DNA of 64,000 nt, from positions 48,953-112,952 of the forward strand of contig CAXHCA010000003.1 in NCBI GenBank assembly GCA_964015035.1. The letters run 5' to 3'. The stretch is from BQJU01 sp964015035 (GTDB lineage Bacteria > Bacteroidota > Bacteroidia > Chitinophagales > Saprospiraceae). The notes under the pieces are model-generated. The model worked only from the letters and a program-made list of their open reading frames with translations, had not been told where the DNA came from and did no database searches. The position numbers were made by a program, and so were the translations under genes. Below, piece by piece: positions 27,129 to 36,000 of the stretch; positions within the stretch are counted from its first letter, which is position 1, and the number at the start of each line of letters is the position of its first letter.

Positions 27129-27707
27129 ATGTTGAACAGATTATTAGACATTGATACCGCCATTCTCACCCCTCGTACGGTGACCCGCCGCTTCCGGGAA
27201 GGCGAAGGGGCCTTGCTTTACGATACAATCCAAGATAACCATTCCTATTTGATTGATTCCTTCCCCAAAACCATCGAAGAAACCAGCAATAAAGAAAAAG
27301 CAGAGTTTTATGTCCGCACAAAACTGGCTCAATGGTTGTTACAACAAGAGTACTGTTTTGGTATTTGGGATAATGAATCTGCTAAATTAATTGGTTCAAT
27401 TCGCATTTTTCGGGTTGATTGGTCCGTACCTAAAGGAGAACTTGGCTTTTTTATTGACCATCAATATGGTAGTAAGGGCATTATGTCGGAAGTAGTGGTA
27501 GCGTGTCTGCCTTTTATCTTTCGCCAATTGCAGCTAGAGCGCCTGTACCTGCGCACCGCAACGGACAATTTCGCCTGCCAACGGTTGGCCCGAAAATGTG
27601 GCTTTCGCCGCGAGGGTGATCTACGAGCCGATTTCAAGAAGTTTAGCGGTGAATTAGTGGACGTCATGATATTTGGAATGACCCGGGCAGAATTTGAAAA
27701 GGTTTGA
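27129..27707 (+). CDS. GNAT acetyltransferase (RimJ/RimL type)
   Basis: 192-residue GNAT-fold protein of the ribosomal-protein N-acetyltransferase-like branch: IGSIRIFRVDW (strand beta4), GELGFFIDHQYGSKGIMSE (the acetyl-CoA loop has GSKGIM in place of Q/RxxGxG/A) and RLARKCGFRREG. The acetyl-CoA donor is known for the family; the acceptor is not deducible. ATG 27129 was chosen over 27048, which reads through the probable leader. Transcribed divergently from the cyclase gene. Confidence 0.82.
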   Translation: MLNRLLDIDTAILTPRTVTRRFREGEGALLYDTIQDNHSYLIDSFPKTIEETSNKEKAEFYVRTKLAQWLLQQEYCFGIWDNESAKLIGSIRIFRVDWSVPKGELGFFIDHQYGSKGIMSEVVVACLPFIFRQLQLERLYLRTATDNFACQRLARKCGFRREGDLRADFKKFSGELVDVMIFGMTRAEFEKV

Positions 27708-28477
27708 TGTTTTTGAACCTCTCTTAATCTCATGGCTTTCAACCGACCATCTAATTAAATGGAGACCTAATCATCCTTTAAATTTGCAATTCCGCCCTTT
27801 TTTTAGTACTATAAGCCATGTAGTTGTTATGCTACAAGTGGGTTTGTGTTTGCTTTTTGGCAAATATTTGCAACAATTTTGGAGGTAATCTCTTGGTTAA
27901 CCGCCCCCGTATCTACCACTTGTAGCCCGCTTTGCTGACCACCAAAAGCTTCGCTGTCCTCTTTACCTATACGACCCAACTAAAGATGGCCTTGCAGTAG
28001 ACTGGCAGCATTTTGGCAATTTGCCAAATCCCACAATTAACACCTGCCGAAAATGCATATTGGTGGTCCTGTGGATCACTATCTGCTGCACGTTAGACCT
28101 CCTTTAGATCTATCGAATCATGACTTTTTTTAATCAAACCCTAAATATATTTATGGCAAACCGATTTGCACTAATTGGCTGGAGTCTTCCCGTAAACGAG
28201 AGCATGCTACGGGCCAATACGCCCTTCGTCGTCCTTTCTTTTCCTGGCTTTGCCCCCGACGCAGTTGCGCCTCTTTTGGGCAAACAAAAACACACAGCGA
28301 TAAAGATCACCTCCATCACCAATTATACCCAGTTGCTGAACAATGAAATGCCATTCATAGAGAGTTAACACAAACAGATGGAGAGCGATATTCTAACCGT
28401 ATTTCCTAATTTATTGGACACAGTTCGATAGACACTCCCGCCAGCCCAATACCTCATAAACCCAACATCACCCCCTC
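27708..28477. other. Long intergenic stretch with small palindromes
   Basis: Nearly 0.8 kb without a convincing gene. It contains an 11-bp inverted repeat, GCTACAAGTGG (27831-27841) with CCACTTGTAGC (27916-27926), and two close palindromes, GCAAATATTTGC (27860-27871) and TTTGGCAATTTGCCAAA (28012-28028). The latter half holds one small open frame. The stretch looks like decayed sequence. Confidence 0.5.
28120..28368 (+). CDS. Possible small or relic protein
   Basis: 82 codons beginning MTFFNQTLNIFMANRFALIG. No recognised domain, no signal peptide. The peptide has a globular composition (VVLSFPGFAPDAVAPLLG), so it may be a surviving fragment of a larger gene inside a decayed region. I see no promoter or neighbour support. 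Confidence 0.22.
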   Translation: MTFFNQTLNIFMANRFALIGWSLPVNESMLRANTPFVVLSFPGFAPDAVAPLLGKQKHTAIKITSITNYTQLLNNEMPFIES

Positions 28478-28574
28478 TAAATGCATGTCCGGAGGTGGTG
28501 CTTTAGAAGCGAAAATTGCAGTCTGAATAGCTTGCCCGAATATACTTCAGGGACTACCTCCAAACATGCACTAA
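28478..28574 (+). mobile_element. R1 miniature element, 97-bp form
   Basis: Left end TAAATGCATGTCCGGAGGT, right end ACCTCCAAACATGCACTAA; interior nearly identical to the copy at 21.56 kb. It is in the same orientation relative to the following gene and ends 11 bp before the argB start, so argB's leader and possibly its promoter lie in or across the element. Confidence 0.85.
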
Positions 28575-28585
28575 ACATTCACATT

Positions 28586-29413
28586 ATGCAAAATCCACAA
28601 CTAATCCTCATAAAATACGGCGGCAACGCCATGCAAAGCGAACGATTACAGGATGCAGTTGTTAAAAATATTGGTCGCTTGCGGCAAGATGGCCACCAAA
28701 TTGTATTGGTACACGGAGGAGGGCCCTTCATTCAACGCATATTAAAAACGGTCCGCATTGAGTCGGAATTTATTGAAGGGCACCGCAAAACCAGCCCCGA
28801 GGCCCTCAAATATATTGAGATGGCGCTCAAGGGAGAGGTAAATGGCAATCTGGTCAATTTATTAAATCGTGCAGGCCTGAGAGCCGTTGGCCTTTCCGGT
28901 AAGGATGGACAAATGGCCATTGCCACCAAACGCTACCACGTCAAAAAAGACGAAGCCGGGCAGGAACAACGCTACGATCTGGGGCAGGTAGGCGATGTTC
29001 AACACATAGATACCCGGTTGGTCCACACACTGCTCGACAATGACTATTTGCCGGTAGTCACCTGCATCGCCTCTGATGAGGCGGGAAATGATTACAACAT
29101 CAATGCAGATATGTTTGCCGGCCACCTCGCGGGTGCCTTGAAGGCAGATCACTATCTGGTACTTACCGATGTTGATGGCCTATTGCGCGACATCGAAGAT
29201 CCCACATCCAGGATTGACCAACTACAGCTAACAGAGCTCAATGGTCTATTTGGCAATGTCATCACCGGAGGCATGATTCCCAAATTGGAGTCCTGCCAGA
29301 TTGCGTTGCAGACGGGCGCAAAGTCAGCCTGCATTATCAATGGCACCAAGCCAGCCACCATTGCGGAGGCCATTTATTCAAAAAAATCAATCGGAACCAA
29401 AATATGCTTGTGA
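28586..29413 (+). CDS. argB: Acetylglutamate kinase
   Basis: 275-residue amino acid kinase. The N-terminal lysine motif IKYGGNAM, the glycine-rich VHGGGPFI, the substrate region NGNLVNLLN and the ATP-binding VLTDVDGLLRDI and ITGGMIPKLE are all present. It phosphorylates N-acetyl-L-glutamate in the second step of arginine synthesis. The frame is open back to 28481, but this extension is R1 element sequence; ATG 28586 begins exactly where the family begins. It heads an argBDCJ cluster and overlaps argD by 10 bp. Confidence 0.93.
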   Translation: MQNPQLILIKYGGNAMQSERLQDAVVKNIGRLRQDGHQIVLVHGGGPFIQRILKTVRIESEFIEGHRKTSPEALKYIEMALKGEVNGNLVNLLNRAGLRAVGLSGKDGQMAIATKRYHVKKDEAGQEQRYDLGQVGDVQHIDTRLVHTLLDNDYLPVVTCIASDEAGNDYNINADMFAGHLAGALKADHYLVLTDVDGLLRDIEDPTSRIDQLQLTELNGLFGNVITGGMIPKLESCQIALQTGAKSACIINGTKPATIAEAIYSKKSIGTKICL

Positions 29414-30612
29414 AAGAAAATGAATCAGTCACCAATGCCGAATTACACGACATTGATCAGGAATGCTATTTGCCTACTTTTAAACGCTACCCATTGGCCT
29501 TTCGCCGTGGCGAAGGTGCCCGGCTTTGGGATGTAGAAGGCAATGAATACCTCGATGCGTTAGCAGGCATTGCCGTAAACAACCTCGGCCACTGCCACCC
29601 CAACGTGGTCAAGGCGGTCCAGGATCAGGCGGCCCGGTTGATGCACATTTCCAACTTTTTTGTCAGTGAACCGCAGATGAAACTCGCCAAAATGCTGGTC
29701 AGTAACTCTAACTTGGACCGGGTTTTCTTTACCAATAGTGGAGCAGAATCGGTGGAAGGAGCCATTAAAATTGCCCGTAAGTACGCCCACACCAATGGCC
29801 GAGGCGGCGGTATCATCTCTATGCACCATTCCTTCCATGGCCGCACTTTAGCCACCATTGCCACCGGTAAGGAAAAAATGCAAAAGGGATTTGGTCCCAT
29901 GCCAGAAGGGTTTCACCGCATACCCTTCAACGATATTGAAGCCGTTCGGAAAAAAATCAGTGAAGATACCGCTGCCATTATACTGGAACCCGTGCAAGGA
30001 GAAGGAGGCGTCAATATTGCCAAGCCCTGCTATTTACGTGCCCTGAGGGAACTCTGCGATCAGGAAAATATCGTACTCATCTTTGATGAAATCCAATGTG
30101 GTATCGGCCGCACAGGAGAACTGTATGCTAAGGATCACTACGAGGTACAACCCGATATCATGACCCTGGCCAAAGGATTGGGCAATGGGCTGCCCATCGG
30201 CGCCATTCTCAGCAATGAAAAAGTCAGCCAAGCCATCGATTTTGGTGATCATGGAACCACCTTTGGTGGTAACCCACTGGCGTGTGCCGCCGCGGTAGCC
30301 ACACTGGAGACCATTGATTCCGAAGAAATTTTACGCAAGACCATGCGCAAAGGATTCTGGCTAAAAGAAATGTTGGAAGACCGCATTGGCAATCAGCCCG
30401 GTCTCAAAGAAATTCGCGGACTAGGACTGATGATCGGTATTGAGTTTGACTTTGAAACCAAACCGCTCGTTGCCGAAATGCTCAAAAGACGAGTCATTGC
30501 CAATGCCACAGCAGATAATGTGTTGCGTCTGGTGCCCCCACTTGTGATGACCTACGAAGAATTGGAACAGGTAGCCGATGTCATTGCTGCGTCCCTCAAA
30601 GCCATTAAATGA
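29404..30612 (+). CDS. argD: Acetylornithine aminotransferase
   Basis: 402-residue class III PLP aminotransferase. Motifs: FTNSGAESVEGAIKIARKY, HSFHGRT, LIFDEIQCGIGRTG and the PLP lysine in TLAKGLGNGLPIGAI. Fourth step of arginine synthesis: N-acetylglutamate semialdehyde plus glutamate gives N-acetylornithine. Some members also handle succinyldiaminopimelate in lysine synthesis. Start overlaps the end of argB (10 bp), indicating translational coupling. Confidence 0.93.
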   Translation: MLVKENESVTNAELHDIDQECYLPTFKRYPLAFRRGEGARLWDVEGNEYLDALAGIAVNNLGHCHPNVVKAVQDQAARLMHISNFFVSEPQMKLAKMLVSNSNLDRVFFTNSGAESVEGAIKIARKYAHTNGRGGGIISMHHSFHGRTLATIATGKEKMQKGFGPMPEGFHRIPFNDIEAVRKKISEDTAAIILEPVQGEGGVNIAKPCYLRALRELCDQENIVLIFDEIQCGIGRTGELYAKDHYEVQPDIMTLAKGLGNGLPIGAILSNEKVSQAIDFGDHGTTFGGNPLACAAAVATLETIDSEEILRKTMRKGFWLKEMLEDRIGNQPGLKEIRGLGLMIGIEFDFETKPLVAEMLKRRVIANATADNVLRLVPPLVMTYEELEQVADVIAASLKAIK

Positions 30613-30655
30613 TATCCCTGAAGCCGGATACTTAATTTACTACTAAACTTATTGT

Positions 30656-31684
30656 ATGATAAAAGCAGGAATTATTGGCGCTACCGGATACACCGGATCA
30701 GAACTCGTGCGTCTTTTATATCAACACCCGGAGGTGGAGATTGCTGCGATCACTTCAGAGAGCCGCAAGGGGGAATCTTTTGCCGCCGTTCACCATCAGT
30801 TTCGGGGGCTCGTTGATCATACCTTGCAATCGGCAAATGAACTGCCGGATGGACTTGATGTCGTTTTCCTCGCTTTGCCTCACGGCATTTCGATGGAATA
30901 TGTACAGAGATACCAACAAAAAGGATTTAAAATAATAGACTTATCCGGAGACTTCCGGCTATCAACCCCCGAAGTTTACCAATCGTGGTACAGCAAGCCT
31001 CACACTTTTCAGCAAGGATTTGCAACAGCCGTTTATGGCCTACCTGAACTTCACCGGGATGCCATTCGCAAAGCAAGCCTGGTGGCCAATCCCGGATGTT
31101 ACCCGACCAGTGCCATCTTAGGACTGGTTCCGCTCGTAAAACAGCAATTGATTCATCCAAATCAAGTCATTGTGGATTCTAAATCGGGTGTGACGGGCGC
31201 CGGTGTAAAGGCCAATGCGACGACCCATTATTCCAATGCCAGCGATAACTTCAAGGCTTATGCGTTGAAATCCCATCGACATACCGTGGAAATTGAGGAG
31301 CAGTTGTCGGGACAATCAAAAGGTACTGTGCAGGTGCAATTTACTCCACACCTACTGCCCGTTGACCGCGGCATCTTATCGACCATCTATACCACCCCCC
31401 GGCAAGCCATTTCAGAAGATCAACTTCGAAAGACTTATGCTGACTTCTATCAAGATCAGCCTTTTGTCAGAATTTGTGAACAGCCGCCGACCATTAAGGA
31501 CGTGCGCGGCTCCAACTATTGCGATTTGTTTGCCACCTACGACCAACGCACCAATCGCATCATCACCGTTGCCGTGATCGACAACCTTGTCAAGGGGGCC
31601 GCCGGACAGGCCATTCACAATATGAACCTGATGTTTGGTTTTCCCGAAACGACAGGTTTGCAACTTATTCCATTAAAACCTTAA
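30656..31684 (+). CDS. argC: N-acetyl-gamma-glutamyl-phosphate reductase
   Basis: 342-residue dehydrogenase. N-terminal Rossmann motif GIIGATGYTGSELVRLL, catalytic cysteine in VANPGCYPTSAILG, and conserved SKSGVTGAG and SHRHTVEIE. Third step of arginine synthesis, NADPH-dependent reduction of the acyl phosphate. It lies 43 bp after argD and 13 bp before argJ in the same operon. Confidence 0.94.
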   Translation: MIKAGIIGATGYTGSELVRLLYQHPEVEIAAITSESRKGESFAAVHHQFRGLVDHTLQSANELPDGLDVVFLALPHGISMEYVQRYQQKGFKIIDLSGDFRLSTPEVYQSWYSKPHTFQQGFATAVYGLPELHRDAIRKASLVANPGCYPTSAILGLVPLVKQQLIHPNQVIVDSKSGVTGAGVKANATTHYSNASDNFKAYALKSHRHTVEIEEQLSGQSKGTVQVQFTPHLLPVDRGILSTIYTTPRQAISEDQLRKTYADFYQDQPFVRICEQPPTIKDVRGSNYCDLFATYDQRTNRIITVAVIDNLVKGAAGQAIHNMNLMFGFPETTGLQLIPLKP

Positions 31685-31697
31685 GATTCTCAATAAG

Positions 31698-32936
31698 ATG
31701 AATAATCAAACAACCATTAGCCCTATGATCCAGAACTTAACCACCGTGCGGGGCATCAGCTGCTGGGGTGCACATATCGGCATCAAATCCATGCGACGCG
31801 ACCTGGCCATTATCTATTCAGAAGTTCCCGCCAGCACTGCCGCCGTTTTCACTCAAAATCAAGTGGTTGCTGCACCAATATTGGTCTCTCGTCGCCACCT
31901 CAAGGATGGCATGGCACAAGTGATCGTCTGTAATGCCGGTAATGCCAACGCCTGTACCGGAGAACAAGGCATGCATGGGGCCGAGGCCATGGCTGAGGCT
32001 GCTGCCAATGCCTTAAAGATCGAAAAAGATTTGGTCGTTATTGCGTCCACTGGATTGATCGGAGAGCCCTTCCCTACCGATGATGTGGTTAAGGGGATCC
32101 AAGAAAATGTAGCCAAGTTGTCTACTGATTCCAAAGCCGGTTCTTTTGCCGCCAATGCGATTTTAACAACCGATACCTTTGCCAAAGAAGGTTTTTCCGA
32201 TTTCACCATTGATGGCATCAACATAAATATGGCAGGCATTGCCAAAGGATCGGGAATGATCCATCCCAATATGGCAACCATGCTTGGCTTTATCGTCAGT
32301 GATATTGCCATCGAACCCGCTCTTTTGAATAAGGCGGTCAAAGAGTGCACCGATCGCAGTTTTAATATGATCACTGTTGACGGAGACACCTCCACCAATG
32401 ACATGGTAGCCGTAATGTGTAATGGCCTTGCGGGAAACGAAACACTCACCTCTGCTGACGATGACCGTTACCTTGAATTCAAAGACCAGTTGCAGGAAAT
32501 GATGATTCACCTAGCCAAGTTGATCGTATCCGATGGAGAAGGTTCCTCCAAGTTTATCGAATACCATGTGACTGGTGCCCCATCGGAAAAAATTGCCCGT
32601 AAGCTGGTACGCAATATTTCAGATTCATCTCTCGTGAAAACCGCAATGTTTGGCCGGGACCCAAACTGGGGGCGCATCATCTGTGCAGGTGGTAATGCGG
32701 GAGTACCTTTTGATTACACCACCGTAGACCTCTATCTGGGCGATGAACAATCTCAGGTACAAGTATTGGAAAAAGGGCGCCCATTGCAATTTGATCGCAA
32801 TCAATTGAAACGATTGCTGCGGGAATCTCACTTGGTCATCCGGCTTGACATGAATTCAGGAGAAGGAAAAAGTGTCGGTTGGGGCGCCGACTTGACCACT
32901 GATTATGTGATGTTTAATTCCGTTTACACTACTTAA
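31698..32936 (+). CDS. argJ: Glutamate N-acetyltransferase (ArgJ)
   Basis: 412-residue ornithine acetyltransferase of the ArgJ family. The autoproteolysis and nucleophile motif is intact (GMIHPNMATMLGF, cleavage before Thr of ATML), as are CNAGNANACTG and GDTSTND. ArgJ recycles acetyl from N-acetylornithine to glutamate; bifunctional members also use acetyl-CoA. Its presence shows a cyclic N-acetyl route rather than the N-succinyl variant known in Bacteroides. Later genes (argF-type, argG, argH) are not in the window. An in-frame ATG also occurs at 31725. Confidence 0.92.
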   Translation: MNNQTTISPMIQNLTTVRGISCWGAHIGIKSMRRDLAIIYSEVPASTAAVFTQNQVVAAPILVSRRHLKDGMAQVIVCNAGNANACTGEQGMHGAEAMAEAAANALKIEKDLVVIASTGLIGEPFPTDDVVKGIQENVAKLSTDSKAGSFAANAILTTDTFAKEGFSDFTIDGININMAGIAKGSGMIHPNMATMLGFIVSDIAIEPALLNKAVKECTDRSFNMITVDGDTSTNDMVAVMCNGLAGNETLTSADDDRYLEFKDQLQEMMIHLAKLIVSDGEGSSKFIEYHVTGAPSEKIARKLVRNISDSSLVKTAMFGRDPNWGRIICAGGNAGVPFDYTTVDLYLGDEQSQVQVLEKGRPLQFDRNQLKRLLRESHLVIRLDMNSGEGKSVGWGADLTTDYVMFNSVYTT

Positions 32937-32978
32937 TTTAGGCAAATAATTAGTAAGTTGGGGGCCTAAAATTACCTG

Positions 32979-32993
32979 AGTGCATGTTTGTGG
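32979..32993 (+). repeat. Solo R1 terminus remnant
   Basis: AGTGCATGTTTGTGG matches the R1 terminal repeat except one inserted base, and has no partner end nearby. It sits between argJ and the 1401-residue gene, 51 bp before its start. Confidence 0.4.
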
Positions 32994-33043
32994 TTTATAA
33001 TCCAAACCCAAAACCTGTGATCAACCCAAGTAAAAAAATATAA

Positions 33044-36000
33044 ATGGCCCACCAATTGACGGCTGAAGCAATCATATTTGCCATTAATTCAGCCATTAAG
33101 CTCGGACGAAACGTCCAAAAAGCCTATGCCGAGAGTCTAAAATCGAGAGAGATTCTTCTTCCTCTTCCTCGATTCAGCGGGGAGCCGCCACTACGCACCA
33201 TTGAGGACTTTTTTAACAACCAGGATAAGATTGAAGGAGGTGCTCGATTTTTAGAAAAAATCGAACACCTCCAAATCTTGCACACCACCTATCGCGATTC
33301 TGGACTGGAGGGGGAGGACCGCAAAGATTATGTTTCTTATTACCTCCAGTTTTACGATCTATTACAACAAGACCATCAAGCCATTCGATTGAACAATGAG
33401 GGTGGCCCAATACAGATTGATGACAGCAAACTAAACGTCGACGACCTGCTTTCTCTATTGCGTATTCGACAGTACGAGCACCCCAAAATGGTCAAGACTT
33501 CGGCCTTGCAAATAGTTGCCGGCACCATGGTCGAGATTGGCATCGATTACTTCAACCAGGTACCCGGGGCATTAAATACCAACTCTTCCTTTGGCAAAGC
33601 GATGAAAAGTTTTCTTGCAGCGCTGGATGACATCCCCTTTAGTGATGGCGAAGCCTTCAAGGAAATGTCCAACCTCATTTTGCCCAAACTGTTCATTACG
33701 GCGGCCGAAGTCATTGGAGAGTTTAGCGCTGAAATTAGCAGCGATGAAAAACTCCAACAGTTTATCCAGGCCACCAGCAAAGGATTGGCCAATGATCTTT
33801 TTGTGAAGGTGCGCAAAATTAAGGAGGATGCTTCTCTAAGTACGCTGCAGAAGGATGATGAAAGTGAGAAAGCTATCCGATGGGGGCAACTCATTTTACG
33901 CAGCATGGTCAAGAATGCGGGCACCTACGTGTTTAATTCCCCCGCGGAGCTTTTTGACACCAATGACGGTGGCTCTCAACTCATCAAGTCGACGGGGGGG
34001 GCACTCCTGGAAATCATACTCTCCGATCCTGACAATATAGACATCCGCAAAGCTTTTAATATCGAATCGCTGGATCGCATGGTCAAGGTCGCCTTGAATG
34101 TTGTGGCTGAGCACCCTTCGTTAGTGGTTGGCCCAAATGGAGAACGAAGGGAAGGTTTTCACCAAATCGTCATCGGTATTTCTCAGGCTATTTCGAAAAG
34201 TGGCATCCGACGTCCTGACTTACTGCCTGAGCTGATACGTCTAGTACTGGAACATACCGCAGGCAACCTGGAAATGCTCTGGATTTCAAAACCCGGAGGC
34301 GGAGAACACCTATTGGTCATAGCTGTCAAACACCTCATGGAGGTCATTTCAGAACCCATTCCCAATGCTAGCTGGCGACCAACCCTTTCTAAAGCCCAAC
34401 TCATCGCCATTGCCGAAAACATTTTGGATGAAGTTGTTGAAAATCCAGGATGGGTGCGAAAGCGCGAAAATAAACCATCCCTACTAAAAGCCGTTTTACG
34501 AGCAGTATTTCAGGCATTGGCCCCAATCCCCAAACACGAACGCTTTAGTGGTGAAGTCGTGACCTTGCTGATCCGCATCAGTATGCGCACCGTAACCAAT
34601 AGCCAACAGGTGCTTAAAAGTATTCCCTGGGAAAATGAAGAAAACAAGGTCGTGGTGCTGAATAAGGCCCTAGACCTCGTTTTTGCCTATATTTTTGATC
34701 AGAAGAAAGTCAAACCCACTGAGCGCATTGGCCTGCTCATCGATTTGGCAGAATATATTACGGAGGTCATTATTGCCCGCCATCCCAATAAAAAAGGATT
34801 GTTATTGGTCGATCTCATTCTGTTTAAAGCCCCTGGCGTAGATTATACCGGAGGGTTTAACCGAAAACTGGCGGATCAATTAATTAACGCCTCCTTATCC
34901 GTCTTAAATGAGCATCCCAACCTGGTTAGCAGCCAAGTTTCTTTACAAAATATCATCAGTGGTGTTGCAGAAATTCTGGATGCATCCAGTTTTAGAGAAG
35001 CCGGAATTTTGCCGGAATTATTGCGCTTGGTACTGGAGAACACGGGCCGAAATATTCGATTGATTATTAAGCCAAAATCCGACAGTCCGCAATATATGCT
35101 CGTTGTGGCCTTGGAGCAATTGATGTACCACCTCTCTAGCAAAAAAGGAGCGGATCATTGGCAGCCCCAACTGACCAGTGCCGAAGCCCTGAGCATTGTA
35201 GAACTGATGCTCGACGAGATTGTCTTACACCCCGAATGGGTGATCCCAGAAGGAGATAGCACGCTCTACAACGAAGTACTCACATCCATTTTTGCCGCAT
35301 TAGCAACCATTCCCAAAAGGGAACGCCTCGATGCGGATACACTGGCCGTCATTTTGCAAACCTGCATGCGGACAGCCGCTACCAGCCAAAAAATACTGGA
35401 CGCTCTACAATGGGCCGATGATACAGCCGAGGTGACCATCCTCAATAGAGCATTGGACCTCGTTTTTGAATATGTCTTCCGGCAGAGTGCAACTACCGGC
35501 GAAGTACAAATCAATTTGCTGGTAGAATTGTTGGAGTACATCATGGAGGTTATTCTGGCTTACCATCCCGATGAAAGAGGCCTGATCTTGATTGATCTAA
35601 TCCTATTTAAACACCCAGATGTAGATTATACTGAGGGATTTGACGATGAACTGGCGGATCAACTGATCACCGCCACCCTGGAAGTGATGGAGGCTCATCC
35701 CGAATTAGTGACGCGACACAAAGCCATGCAGATTTTGGTAAGAGATGTTGCGGCTGCTTTAGATGCCAGTAGCTTCGACAATCCTTATCTACTTCCAGAG
35801 TTGGTTCGATTAGTCCTGGAAAGTACCGCCGAAAACATACATTTAGTCCTAGAGACTACCAGCGGCACCCCGCGTTTTCTATTGATCGATGCGGTAAAAA
35901 AACTACTGGCGATTCTTTCTCACCCCGGAACGACCACCGACCCGTGGTTGCCAAGACTTACCCCAGCCCAAGTACTCGAAATTGCGGCAGACAGTGCCGA

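Noticed and set aside
28481..28585. Longer start for argB
   Set aside because: The extension translates R1 element sequence; family proteins begin at 28586.
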